DNA of 64,000 nucleotides from Lachnospiraceae bacterium (GTDB lineage Bacteria; Bacillota; Clostridia; Lachnospirales; Lachnospiraceae): NCBI GenBank assembly GCA_017623675.1, contig JAGAOO010000042.1, positions 20,723 to 84,722 of the forward strand, read 5' to 3'. Shown piece by piece: positions 25,466 to 34,763 of this stretch (position 1 is its first letter; each line of letters starts with the position of its first letter). The notes under the pieces were generated by a model. It saw only the letters and a program-made list of their open reading frames with translations, ran no database searches and was not told where the DNA came from. The position numbers and the translations under genes were made by a program.

Positions 25466-26332
25466 TTCCTTAAGATATTCCATAAGTGGTTCTCTAAGTT
25501 CTTCCCGTTCCAAAGCCTGAGTAATTGTTGCCTTTAAGAATCCCAGCTTATCACCCACATCATACCAGCAACCTTCGAATTCATATGCATAAATCGACTG
25601 ACTAACCATAATATTCCGAATAGCATCCGTTAATTGAATTTCTCCATTCTTGCCCGGTTCCTGCGTTTCCAGAACTTCAAAAATCTCCGGTGTCAGAATG
25701 TACCGTCCTACAATTGCCTTGTCGCTTGGAGCCTGGTCAACCGGTGGCTTTTCTACCAAATCCGATAACTTAATTCTACGTCCTGTTATCTTTCTTGTTG
25801 GCTCAATCACTCCATAGCGGTATACCTTTTCATGTGGCACTTCCTGTACCCCAATGATAGTAGCTCCTACTTGATCATATGCATTTATCAGCTGTTTTAT
25901 TGCAGGTTCTCCACCCTTATTCATAACAATGTCATCTCCCAGCAACACTGCAAAGGGTTCATCCCCAATAAAGCTTTTGGCACAAAGAATGGCATGTCCT
26001 AAGCCCTTTGGCTCTTTTTGTCTGACATAATACATATTTGCCATATTAGCCACATCATAAATGATCTGATATTCATCCAGCTTATTAGATTCTTTTAAGC
26101 GTTCTTCTAATTCATAGGAACGGTCAAAATGATTCTCCATACAATGCTTATTCGAATTGGTAATTACCAGAATTTCTTCAATCCCACTTTCTACCGCTTC
26201 TTTGATAATATACTGAATGGTTGGCACATCAACAATTGGAAGCATTTCCTTAGGAATCGCCTTCGTTGCCGGAAGGAATCTGGTTCCAAGACCTGCTGCC
26301 GGAATAACCGCTTTTCTAATTTTCTTCTTCAT
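25454..26332 (-). CDS. galU: UTP-glucose-1-phosphate uridylyltransferase
   Basis: A 292-residue GalU. It makes UDP-glucose for cell-envelope glycans and glycolipids. Features are the N-terminal nucleotide motif AVIPAAGLGTRFLPATKAIPKEMLP, then GLGHAILCAK, VLLGDDI, KPP and GCWYDVGDKLGFLKA. I start it at the ATG at 26332, with AAGGAG upstream. The start overlaps the end of the yfhO-like gene by 17 nt, so the two are probably coupled. Confidence 0.96.
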   Translation of the reverse strand: MKKKIRKAVIPAAGLGTRFLPATKAIPKEMLPIVDVPTIQYIIKEAVESGIEEILVITNSNKHCMENHFDRSYELEERLKESNKLDEYQIIYDVANMANMYYVRQKEPKGLGHAILCAKSFIGDEPFAVLLGDDIVMNKGGEPAIKQLINAYDQVGATIIGVQEVPHEKVYRYGVIEPTRKITGRRIKLSDLVEKPPVDQAPSDKAIVGRYILTPEIFEVLETQEPGKNGEIQLTDAIRNIMVSQSIYAYEFEGCWYDVGDKLGFLKATITQALEREELREPLMEYLKELTK

Positions 26333-29009
26333 GGTCAATACTCCTTTCTATCTGCATGGCATCCTCTGATTGTTCGCATAATATACCCTCTGCCACCTCT
26401 TCCTTCTCAGCCTCATTTCTGTCTTCATCGGATTCCGTCTGTATGAGATGCTTTCGTTGATAGCCCACAGTCAGTCCCCAAAGCAGTAGAAACAGCAATA
26501 CACAGATTCCACTGAGCAGTGCTCCCTGCCAAAAACCCTGAGAAGTATACTTCATTTCAATTTCGTGCTGTCCTTCTGATAGTTCAAGGGCAATAAATGC
26601 ATCCATCACTGTTGCAGCTTCTATTTCCTCACCATCTACTGTTATTTTCCAACCTTCATCATAAGGGATTGATAAAAATAATATTTGTCCCTCGTCTGCA
26701 TCTACTGTGCCTTTTATATATCCATCTCTGTATTCTTCTACATCCATTGGATTCTTTTGAAGCTCCGTATATACTGCATCCCATGCATCGGAATGAAATT
26801 GTACGGAATGCAGGGTAATCGTACCACTATCCTTTCCATTATTATTAAATTCGAATTCCAGTGTAACCTTCTGCCCCTCCGTCAGATAACCTACATGAAA
26901 TGCCTGATTTTGATATCGGTCATTGGCTATCTGTTGGTCATCCAAAAATACCTTTACCTGCCTTACATTTCCACCGGAAATATCCAGGTACAAATCCATA
27001 TTTTCTTCTATTATAAAGCTGGTTTGAACCGTATGCTTTTCAGTTCCGTTTTTGGTATATGAGATTTTATTATTTTCTACCGATACTGTACAATCCGTAC
27101 CTTCAGCCTCATATTGCAGTGCTACTTCTGAAAATAGCGGCGTCTCTATCCCTGTCGCATGCCTTGCAAAATCATTCTGTACTTGAAAATAGGTAGAAGT
27201 GGCCAACATATCTTTCAATTCTTCCTGCACGCAGAAGCCCACCGGCAGGTAATATGGATTCTCATACACAGATACTCCATCTACGGTTTCTTTATAAACA
27301 AGGATATTATTATTAAAATCCCCTTCCCGGTACATGACATATTTCATGCCGGTAATTGCGTTGGTAAGCGGCGTAGCACCACAATACAAATACTCATTGG
27401 CGCCGGTATAGAAGCCCAGCCGTCCCATTGCAGTGACCATATTTCCTCTGGCAGTTGAACCAAATAGTGTCACACACCGCAGATTATGCCAGGTTGGTTC
27501 GTCCAGCATTTTCGTATTTCCGATTTCCATACGGTAAAAGCTGTCATCCTCTGCATAAGCCTTTTCCACAATGGTTTCAATCGCTTGTGTATCACCAAAA
27601 TAATAATTCACATCGATTGAGCCATTACAGCTCCAGCCATAGATGGCACCACCTATCATTTCTGCCGTCATGACACCTGCCAGAACTGCTCGCCATACCT
27701 TTCCCTTTTTCTTATGAAAATAGTAAGCAAAGGACAACAGCATGTACAGAACTGCTAAGGCAATCACCAGAATGTAGCATATTTTTTCCAGCTTCACGTC
27801 CACCTGGGTGTAAGAGAATATACTTAACAAAATCACTGCAATACATGCAAGAATCTGCTCTACGATTGAAATTCTCCGGTAACGTAGTAATACCTCATAT
27901 CCAATCCAAAGCAGAACAAAAATGTACAGAAAAGAAAACCGGTTTGGTATTCCATACTGATTGTGAAATCCATGCCAGATATAATTCAAAATTTCTGTAT
28001 TAAAGCTAACAAATAGTAAGCCTAAGATTCCAATATACTTTATTTTGTCTGCCAACTTAAATTGCCGGCTAAACAAATATATAAATACCAAAAACAGGGC
28101 AAAAATTCCACAATACAGATTTACACCCCCATCATTGGTCTGATTGTTAATGGGTTCACTTCCCAGCAAATGTGCCTGCAAAATATTCCAATAAGACCCA
28201 TATTGCTCCCAGCCCGGCAACACCCGTTCTGCAGAAGCTGTTTCCATAATTCCTTTGTAAGCAGGCACTAAAACAATGGCGGCCATACCACCCGCCAAAA
28301 GGGAACTGACTGCAAACAGCCATGCCGTCCGTCCCAAATCCCGAAGGCTGTTGTAATGATAGGTAATTGCCCAGATTACAAGGAAAATACATATCATAAA
28401 GCCAATATAATAATTGCAGAATAATGCATAAAATAATGTCAATATATATAATCTTGCATCCTTCTTTTCAACCAAATAATCAAAGCCCAAGATAATCAAT
28501 GGGAAAATAAAAATGCAATCCATCCACATTACATTCCAATAATACCCAATCACAAAATTAGACATGGAATACGCTACTGCTAAAGGGATTACACCGGGAT
28601 GCTGATATTTCACCCGGCTACGGTGCAATGCTGCATAAGCAAAGCTCCATCCACATAAAATAATCTTTAGGGTTACTATCAAACTGACTGCCGTATTCAG
28701 CTGACTCTTAGGAAAGAACAGAATCAGCAGATTAATAGGACTTGCCAGATAATACGACCACAAAGACAGGAAGTTTGTTCCCATCCCCTCCTGAAAGGAA
28801 TAGAACAAACTACCTCCTGTTTTTAATTTCTCATAGTAATCTGAAAAAAATGGCATATATTGATGAAGACCGTCTACAATAATCAGTGAACGTCCCCCCG
28901 GTCCTACTTTTACCACAATCCATACTCCCAGCATAATAAGTGCCGGAATACCCGTGGACAAAATATAGATATAATATTTCTTCCAAATGTCAACTAATTT
29001 CTGCTTCAT
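26316..29009 (-). CDS. YfhO family membrane protein
   Basis: An 897-residue protein with about 13 membrane helices in the N-terminal 480 residues. A large extracytoplasmic domain (about 490-840) and one final helix (FWQGALLSGICVLLFLLLW) follow. The N-terminal DGLHQYMPFFSDYYEKLKTG and SMSNFVIGYYWNVMWMDCIF are typical of YfhO (PF09586), a GT-C-like family linked to glycosylation of cell-envelope polymers such as lipoteichoic acid. Coupling with galU fits use of a UDP-glucose-derived lipid donor. The C-terminus is a long charged cytoplasmic tail. Confidence 0.9.
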   Translation of the reverse strand: MKQKLVDIWKKYYIYILSTGIPALIMLGVWIVVKVGPGGRSLIIVDGLHQYMPFFSDYYEKLKTGGSLFYSFQEGMGTNFLSLWSYYLASPINLLILFFPKSQLNTAVSLIVTLKIILCGWSFAYAALHRSRVKYQHPGVIPLAVAYSMSNFVIGYYWNVMWMDCIFIFPLIILGFDYLVEKKDARLYILTLFYALFCNYYIGFMICIFLVIWAITYHYNSLRDLGRTAWLFAVSSLLAGGMAAIVLVPAYKGIMETASAERVLPGWEQYGSYWNILQAHLLGSEPINNQTNDGGVNLYCGIFALFLVFIYLFSRQFKLADKIKYIGILGLLFVSFNTEILNYIWHGFHNQYGIPNRFSFLYIFVLLWIGYEVLLRYRRISIVEQILACIAVILLSIFSYTQVDVKLEKICYILVIALAVLYMLLSFAYYFHKKKGKVWRAVLAGVMTAEMIGGAIYGWSCNGSIDVNYYFGDTQAIETIVEKAYAEDDSFYRMEIGNTKMLDEPTWHNLRCVTLFGSTARGNMVTAMGRLGFYTGANEYLYCGATPLTNAITGMKYVMYREGDFNNNILVYKETVDGVSVYENPYYLPVGFCVQEELKDMLATSTYFQVQNDFARHATGIETPLFSEVALQYEAEGTDCTVSVENNKISYTKNGTEKHTVQTSFIIEENMDLYLDISGGNVRQVKVFLDDQQIANDRYQNQAFHVGYLTEGQKVTLEFEFNNNGKDSGTITLHSVQFHSDAWDAVYTELQKNPMDVEEYRDGYIKGTVDADEGQILFLSIPYDEGWKITVDGEEIEAATVMDAFIALELSEGQHEIEMKYTSQGFWQGALLSGICVLLFLLLWGLTVGYQRKHLIQTESDEDRNEAEKEEVAEGILCEQSEDAMQIERSIDHEEEN

Positions 29010-29051
29010 ATCTTCTATCTTCTTTTTTGATTTATTTTTGCTTCATATCTG

Positions 29052-31292
29052 CTACTGGGTTTCTACTCCTACAAGCAAATATACCAATGGCGAATTCCAA
29101 TATATTGTTACTTCATTACATGAATAACTCTGTACATTATCAACATAGCAAGCTGCATTCGCATTTTCACTTAACGTTGCCTGAGCATATGGATCCTCTA
29201 AATCAGAATCCGGTCCGCCCACTAACATTCCCGACATTGCTTCACCCACCGCCTGTGATGGACGATGATGAGGATTCTCTGGAGACAATGTACCAAAACC
29301 TGTTACAAAGCAATAAGAATTCGTATTCGTGCCAAGCAAATAATCCAACTGACATCTGGCTGCTGTCACATATTTCTCGTCCGGCGTCAATTGATTTGCC
29401 ATCAATAATAACATACCCTTATTTGCAACTCCCATATTACTGCCCCAGCAATAATCGTCATTTCCGATAGCTACACCATAGGCATCTTCATTGGAATGTT
29501 CCAGTGCAGTATCTACCGCATCATAAAAAGCATCTTTTACAGTCGGGTAATAATTATCTGATGATAAAGCAGCACTACTACTGGTGAGATACGCATACAT
29601 ACCATAAAGACCCACTGTCTGCCAGCCCAAATCTCCACCAATCTTCGTCGGATCATATTCCTTTAACTTTGAGGAATACGTCTCATTTCCTGTGGTCTTA
29701 TATAATTCTGCCAATGCCCAATACCGTTCATCTGCATCTTCTTTGTCATCATACGCACCGGTTGAAATGGAATCCGGATTCCGGAAACCGACACCGTCAT
29801 TCGGTGTTCCTTCCAAATAATTCCAAGCCTTCTCTGCTGCTGCCAAACAACTATTACTATAATCAGAATCAATATCCTTGAATACTCTTGCTGCCATTGC
29901 CATAGTTGCTGCAAAATCTGCAGTTGCAGTAGTAGAAACCGGTGCCAGAATCAACTGGTCCGTCTCTTCCTCCGGCATTACAGAGCCAGGGAAAATTTCA
30001 CAGGTAACTTTATGATAAACCCCGCCGGACTGGCTGTCCTGCATGGTCAGCATCCAGTCTAATTCATATTTTACTTCATCTAAAATATCCGGAATTCCAT
30101 TTCCGCTTTCCGGTATACCAGTTTCATCCCCAAAAACATCTCCATAGGTCTCATATGTCAGCATCAAATCAGCCGCCGCCTTTGCTCCGGGAACCACGTA
30201 TCTTCCATAATCGCCAGCATCATGCCAGCCACCGTTCACTGCTGCCGTACCATCGCTTCCATATATGGCTGCTTCTCCTGTATGACATGCTTCATGACCA
30301 TAACTGTCATCCGTCACAGCCTCACCACAACGCTGCAAATAGAACATCCGCATTGCACTATCCGTTACCTCATCATAAACGGTATCGCTGATTTCAAATT
30401 CAAAGGATTCCCCAAAGTCTTCCGTTACAATCTTATAGGTTCCTGTCTCTGTCACTTCTGAAAAATCTGCAATTGCAGTCTGTTCTCCCGAAGCTGTATT
30501 CTCCATAGAATTTTCTAATTCCCCTGTAAAAACAACTTCGTCTGTATCTACATTCACCACATCAAAGCTTCCACTGATATCCGTTCCCAATTCGCCTCTT
30601 ACAACTGCTTTTTTCTCGGCATTCGGCAGATATCCCACCTGATTTATATTAATATCCGGTGTTTCAACAGAAGTATCCGAAGAAACCTTGCCGGAATCAT
30701 CAATTAAATACAATTCAAAATTATCAAAATAAACCGTATGCTCTCCCAAATCCTCCGGGCAGCCCTCCAGCATACCCATATTCACACAAAGTCTTGGTGC
30801 CGGATCTGAGGCTTCTTCCATAGTAAAGGTACAGGTCACATGCTGAACTTCTTCATTTACGGTAATGATATCACTAACATAGGCATGATAATCGCCACCA
30901 TTCAGCTGAAGTCTCCATTGCATGGTTCGTTCTACCGTAGAATGTACATCGAATGAATATTCATATACACAACCCATGTCTAAAGAAAATCCGTCATAAT
31001 ATGGTTGAATTGCATGCTCCTTTTTTCCCGGTGAAGAAACCTGAATCTCCATTTCGCCGGCATCATTCACCAATTGGGTTGCAGAACCGCCCTCCAAATA
31101 CAGTGCCCAATTCGTTAAGTCTTCACTGAAGTCACCGTTCTTTATCATATTTTCTCTTGCTTCATTCCCGGTTGATTCCGTTCCTTCCTCCACTGTCGAA
31201 TCTGTCGGTTGCTTCTTTCCTCCACAGCCTGCCACAGATAACCCCATGACCATTGCCATTGCTATTGCAAATATCCGTTTCCCTTTTGTCAT
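29052..31292 (-). CDS. Cell-anchored GH9 cellulase lipoprotein
   Basis: A 746-residue glycoside hydrolase. The signal peptide ends in a lipobox (LSVAGC, Cys23), so the enzyme is membrane-anchored. It is followed by a CBM4/9-like carbohydrate-binding module (about 48-205, NMIKNGDFSEDLTNWALY). The Ig-like GH9 N-terminal domain begins at INQVGYLPNAEKKAVVRG (about 217). The catalytic alpha/alpha barrel has GGWHDAGDYGRYV (Asp358 and Asp361), NPHHRPS and the general acid Glu in NEVTIYWNSP near the C-terminus. It would cut beta-1,4-glucans such as cellulose, xyloglucan or mixed-linkage glucan. No dockerin is seen. A strong AGGAGG precedes the ATG. Confidence 0.93.
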   Translation of the reverse strand: MTKGKRIFAIAMAMVMGLSVAGCGGKKQPTDSTVEEGTESTGNEARENMIKNGDFSEDLTNWALYLEGGSATQLVNDAGEMEIQVSSPGKKEHAIQPYYDGFSLDMGCVYEYSFDVHSTVERTMQWRLQLNGGDYHAYVSDIITVNEEVQHVTCTFTMEEASDPAPRLCVNMGMLEGCPEDLGEHTVYFDNFELYLIDDSGKVSSDTSVETPDININQVGYLPNAEKKAVVRGELGTDISGSFDVVNVDTDEVVFTGELENSMENTASGEQTAIADFSEVTETGTYKIVTEDFGESFEFEISDTVYDEVTDSAMRMFYLQRCGEAVTDDSYGHEACHTGEAAIYGSDGTAAVNGGWHDAGDYGRYVVPGAKAAADLMLTYETYGDVFGDETGIPESGNGIPDILDEVKYELDWMLTMQDSQSGGVYHKVTCEIFPGSVMPEEETDQLILAPVSTTATADFAATMAMAARVFKDIDSDYSNSCLAAAEKAWNYLEGTPNDGVGFRNPDSISTGAYDDKEDADERYWALAELYKTTGNETYSSKLKEYDPTKIGGDLGWQTVGLYGMYAYLTSSSAALSSDNYYPTVKDAFYDAVDTALEHSNEDAYGVAIGNDDYCWGSNMGVANKGMLLLMANQLTPDEKYVTAARCQLDYLLGTNTNSYCFVTGFGTLSPENPHHRPSQAVGEAMSGMLVGGPDSDLEDPYAQATLSENANAACYVDNVQSYSCNEVTIYWNSPLVYLLVGVETQ

Positions 31293-31320
31293 TTTGACTC
31301 CTCCTGCTCTTTCTATTTCA

Positions 31321-32103
31321 CTAAACTTTTGCTATATATTCCAATACTTCTTCATATACCATGCTGCCACCAAAGATATCCAGCGCGCTTCCTATGGTGA
31401 CATCCAATCGATTCTTGCCCAATTCCTTTAGCTGTTTCAAGTCTTCAAAGGAGCCTACTCCTCCTGCATAAGTAACGGGAATACCTGACCAGCTTCCCAA
31501 CAGTTCTGCCAAAGGAGCTTCAATTCCTTTTGCCTTTCCTTCCGCATCTACCGCATGTATCAAAAATTCGTCACAATACCCGGATAACCGTTCCAACAAC
31601 TCCACCGTCACTATTTCTTCTGTGAATTTCTGCCATCGGTCTGTGACAATATAATAATTTCCATCCCGCTTTCGACAGGACAAATCCAATACCAGATGCT
31701 CTTTCCCAATCGCTGTCACCATGTCCTCTAATCGGTCATAATGAATTCTGCCATCCCTGAACACATAAGAAGTCACAATAATATGGGATGCTCCCATATC
31801 CAGAAATTCTTTGGCATTATCACTGTTCATGCCGCCGCCAATTTGCAATCCCTTCGGATATGCCTCAAGTGCCAGCTTCGCCTGTTCCACATCTGCTTCA
31901 TAATATTCCGAGCCTGCCGGATTCAATAAGATAATGTGTCCTCCTTGAATGCCACTGTCCCGATACAATCCGGCATAAAAGGCTGCATCCTGCCGGGATA
32001 CAAAGTTTTCTTCCGCCTGATTGTTCCGGTCTGCCAGACTTCCGCCTACGATTTGTTTTACTTTTCCATTATGTATATCAATACAGGGTCTGAATTTCAT
32101 CAT
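31321..32103 (-). CDS. hisA: Eukaryotic-type HisA isomerase
   Basis: A 260-residue TIM barrel of the eukaryotic HIS6-type HisA family. It would convert ProFAR to PRFAR in histidine biosynthesis. FRPCIDIHNGKVKQIVGGSL, IQGGHIILLNPAG, KGLQIGGGMNSDNAKEFLDMGASHIIVTSYVF and VTYAGGVGSFEDL are the matching blocks. The catalytic Asp of CIDIHNGKVKQ is present. The bacterial pattern (iPAIDLkdGkcVRL) is not. No other his gene is in the window. Two ATGs one codon apart follow AGGAG. Either can be used. Confidence 0.85.
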   Translation of the reverse strand: MMKFRPCIDIHNGKVKQIVGGSLADRNNQAEENFVSRQDAAFYAGLYRDSGIQGGHIILLNPAGSEYYEADVEQAKLALEAYPKGLQIGGGMNSDNAKEFLDMGASHIIVTSYVFRDGRIHYDRLEDMVTAIGKEHLVLDLSCRKRDGNYYIVTDRWQKFTEEIVTVELLERLSGYCDEFLIHAVDAEGKAKGIEAPLAELLGSWSGIPVTYAGGVGSFEDLKQLKELGKNRLDVTIGSALDIFGGSMVYEEVLEYIAKV

Positions 32104-32184
32104 TAATCTCCTGTCATTTCAATCCTTTTGCTAAATTACAAGTAGTAATATTCTATCATAGGAAACTATGCTTTTCAAGAATGG

Positions 32185-33195
32185 CTAGGCTTCCTCATAA
32201 CTTTGTAAGAATATCTCCCTTTGAATAATATAAATATCCTGAAAATCATCCGTTCGGACTGCCATATAATCCCCCGGATGCCCCAAGTAGTATTCCTGAG
32301 CCTGATTTACCGGAAAAACCTTCGTCCGTTTTTGTAATTCACACGCATAAATGCCCTTTCCTTTCTTTGGATAACAAAGATGGGCAATTTCATCCAGACT
32401 GATATATTCTCCCTCCGGCACCGTTTCTACTGCCGGAAGAAAATCTAACATCAATTCAAACACATCCAACGCCTGAGGAGTTGCCTCATAGGTGCTCTCG
32501 AATTTCCTTCGGGCTATGTCATAAACTTCTCCCCGGCATCCAATCATAATATAGGTATCCTCACTTGCCTTTACCGTTAAACCGGATTCATTCTCCAAGG
32601 ACTTCATGAAAAAAAACTTTCCTTCTCCGGTTATATCTGTGGACTTCACAAATGCCCATGGTATCTGCTTTTTCACATACCGCTTCATGGTTTCAATTTC
32701 TGAAAAATGCTGTTCTGCAAATTTTCCCGCATCGATACAGTCACAATCTTCAAAATAAGAGGTTGCCTTGCTCAAAAAATACTCCGTTGTATTTTTCATT
32801 TCTTCACCGGACATCTGCACCTTTAGAATAACGGTGGATATTCGTCCGTTAGCTGCATTGCCTTCTCCCTTGACCAAACCAAATTCCCCAATCAGATAAT
32901 CCAGAAACTCCAATGCCCGTACTCTCTTGGAGCGACTGAAAAACAACAGACGTTCCTCCTCCTGCTCCTGCCAGATTAATAACAAAAATGCACAGTCTAA
33001 TTCCTGACATATGTTCTTCTGTCGTTCTTTCCATTCCTGTGGTTCTTCGGTAGACATAAGTAATAATTCTTCTGCTGCCATAACCGGAATCTCCATAACT
33101 GCAAAAGGCTCTTTCTCATGTCGGAAGCACTGACTTTCTCCGAACCAAGAGGTATCTGTTTGTTTTTTTACAAATCCATAAGTCTTTATATCCAT
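32185..33195 (-). CDS. Hypothetical protein of the TIR/cyclase operon
   Basis: A 336-residue soluble protein with no signal peptide or membrane helix. It shows no motif I can name. Seen are an N-terminal acidic part with QEWKERQKNICQELDCAF, a middle helix EIETMKRYVKKQIPWAFVKS and a C-terminal stretch LGHPGDYMAVRTDDFQDIYIIQREIF. The gap to the cyclase stop upstream is 11 nt, so it is cotranscribed with it. It could be a partner or effector. The PGDYMAVR motif resembles ligand-handling loops in PGDYxA-type proteins, but this is weak. Confidence 0.5.
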   Translation of the reverse strand: MDIKTYGFVKKQTDTSWFGESQCFRHEKEPFAVMEIPVMAAEELLLMSTEEPQEWKERQKNICQELDCAFLLLIWQEQEEERLLFFSRSKRVRALEFLDYLIGEFGLVKGEGNAANGRISTVILKVQMSGEEMKNTTEYFLSKATSYFEDCDCIDAGKFAEQHFSEIETMKRYVKKQIPWAFVKSTDITGEGKFFFMKSLENESGLTVKASEDTYIMIGCRGEVYDIARRKFESTYEATPQALDVFELMLDFLPAVETVPEGEYISLDEIAHLCYPKKGKGIYACELQKRTKVFPVNQAQEYYLGHPGDYMAVRTDDFQDIYIIQREIFLQSYEEA

Positions 33196-33206
33196 ACGCT
33201 CACGTC

Positions 33207-34736
33207 CTATCCCTGTTTCAAATTCTGATGGCCTTCTTCTTCCGACAGGAATCTGCCGGAAAAGGTCTGAAAGCTTCGACTAATATGGGTAAAATGCAGG
33301 GTAACTCTGTCAAATTGTCGTCTTACCACCTTAGCATATACACCTGTAAATATGGCTCTGCCATCCTGACCGGCAGCAAATATTTCTACATCTGAATATG
33401 CCTTTATCTCTGCCTGGAAGTCCACTAATTCCACAACTGCCCGTTTACAGGAAAACTGGGTTAATCGTGCCGGAATTGCTTCTTCCCGTACTCTTTTTTC
33501 CTCAATTGGATAAAGGTTGAATAGAATCCAATCTTCTACCGGTGTCAATACATCGAATTCTACATTTGCCACTAATAATTGATATTTGCCACCGATTCCG
33601 ATTACTTCATTTACTGTAATGGTCTTTTGAATTCCTTTGGCGGCGACCTCCATCTGATTATGAATCTCTACCGGACAGGATACCGTTTCTAACCCCTCCT
33701 TGGATATTAAAATCTGTCCACCAACACTATAACCTTCAATCCGGGAGCATTCATTTACCACCTTGCCAATTACATTGTATCGCATCATTTTTTCGGAGCC
33801 TACATTACCAATGAATGCTTCTCCCCGATGAATACCGATGCCCATTTCCAAAGGCGTGTATTTCTTTTTTGTACAATAGGCATTCACCTCTCCCATTAGA
33901 TTCTGCATGGTAATTGCTGCCGCAATCGCTTCTTCCGTCTGCTCGTCAGAATAAAGTGGTGCACCGAAAACTGCAAGAATACCATCTCCTAAGAGTTCAA
34001 TAATGGTCCCATGATACTGAGTAATTGCCTCAGCCATCTTTGCAAAATATAGGTTCAGAAGCTCCGTGACTTCCTCTGGTTCTAAATCTTCGGAAAGGGA
34101 TGTAAAGCCTCTCAAATCTGACATTAATACGGTCAGTTCTCGCTTTTCACCACCGATTACTGCTCCCTCCGGATGCTCCATGATAACCTCTACCAGTTCA
34201 TCTGAAAAATACCGTCCGAATATCTGATGCAGCAATTCATTCCTGGCCTTTAATTGTTCATTCAATCGCAGAATTTCTCTTGCCGCCTGCAAATCAACTG
34301 CCTGCTTTTGCAGCATCTTCTCATAGTTCTTCGTCACCTCATGCTGCCATGCCATTCGTTCGATTCGAAGAATTTCTGACTGGGAGAAGGGTTTTCGAAG
34401 AATAACCATTGCCCCCTTTTTATAGCATTCTTCGTCCAGTTCCCGGTTTCGATTTGCTGTCATAAAAAAGATTGGAACACCTGCCAAAAACTCCTGCTTC
34501 TTTATATAGGACAGGGATTTGTAATCCTCCATTACTGCCATGTCATAATCTATAACAATCAAAGATGGGGTACTAATACGAGAATACTCACCCTTGCTTT
34601 GTGCCAGAACGGATTTTTCTACTGCCTTGAAGGACAACATGCAATATGCACGCATGCTGCCGGTAGAGTTAATGTGCCTCTGTGCTTCTATCATTTCATT
34701 TCGATTATTACCAATCATCCAGATGATTTTTTCCAC
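33207..34736 (-). CDS. Response regulator / class III nucleotide cyclase
   Basis: A 509-residue protein. Residues 1-130 form a receiver-like domain (LIVIDYD at 60-65, FFMTAN, then VILRKPFSQSEI with the conserved KP). A coiled-coil linker follows (about 135-175). The class III cyclase homology domain (about 198-375) has metal Asp207 (LMSDLRGF) and Asp251 (LLGDGILAVFGAP), plus Asn328 and Arg332 (GKVVNECSRIEG). The purine-selecting positions read Glu247 and Lys325, unlike Lys/Asp of adenylate cyclases. The product base cannot be assigned. A C-terminal PilZ-like or beta-rich domain of about 110 residues ends the protein. Neighbours are a TIR-domain gene (27 nt upstream) and an unknown gene. Confidence 0.85.
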   Translation of the reverse strand: MEKIIWMIGNNRNEMIEAQRHINSTGSMRAYCMLSFKAVEKSVLAQSKGEYSRISTPSLIVIDYDMAVMEDYKSLSYIKKQEFLAGVPIFFMTANRNRELDEECYKKGAMVILRKPFSQSEILRIERMAWQHEVTKNYEKMLQKQAVDLQAAREILRLNEQLKARNELLHQIFGRYFSDELVEVIMEHPEGAVIGGEKRELTVLMSDLRGFTSLSEDLEPEEVTELLNLYFAKMAEAITQYHGTIIELLGDGILAVFGAPLYSDEQTEEAIAAAITMQNLMGEVNAYCTKKKYTPLEMGIGIHRGEAFIGNVGSEKMMRYNVIGKVVNECSRIEGYSVGGQILISKEGLETVSCPVEIHNQMEVAAKGIQKTITVNEVIGIGGKYQLLVANVEFDVLTPVEDWILFNLYPIEEKRVREEAIPARLTQFSCKRAVVELVDFQAEIKAYSDVEIFAAGQDGRAIFTGVYAKVVRRQFDRVTLHFTHISRSFQTFSGRFLSEEEGHQNLKQG

Positions 34737-34763
34737 CTGTTCTCAGCCTCCTGCCATGTTCCA

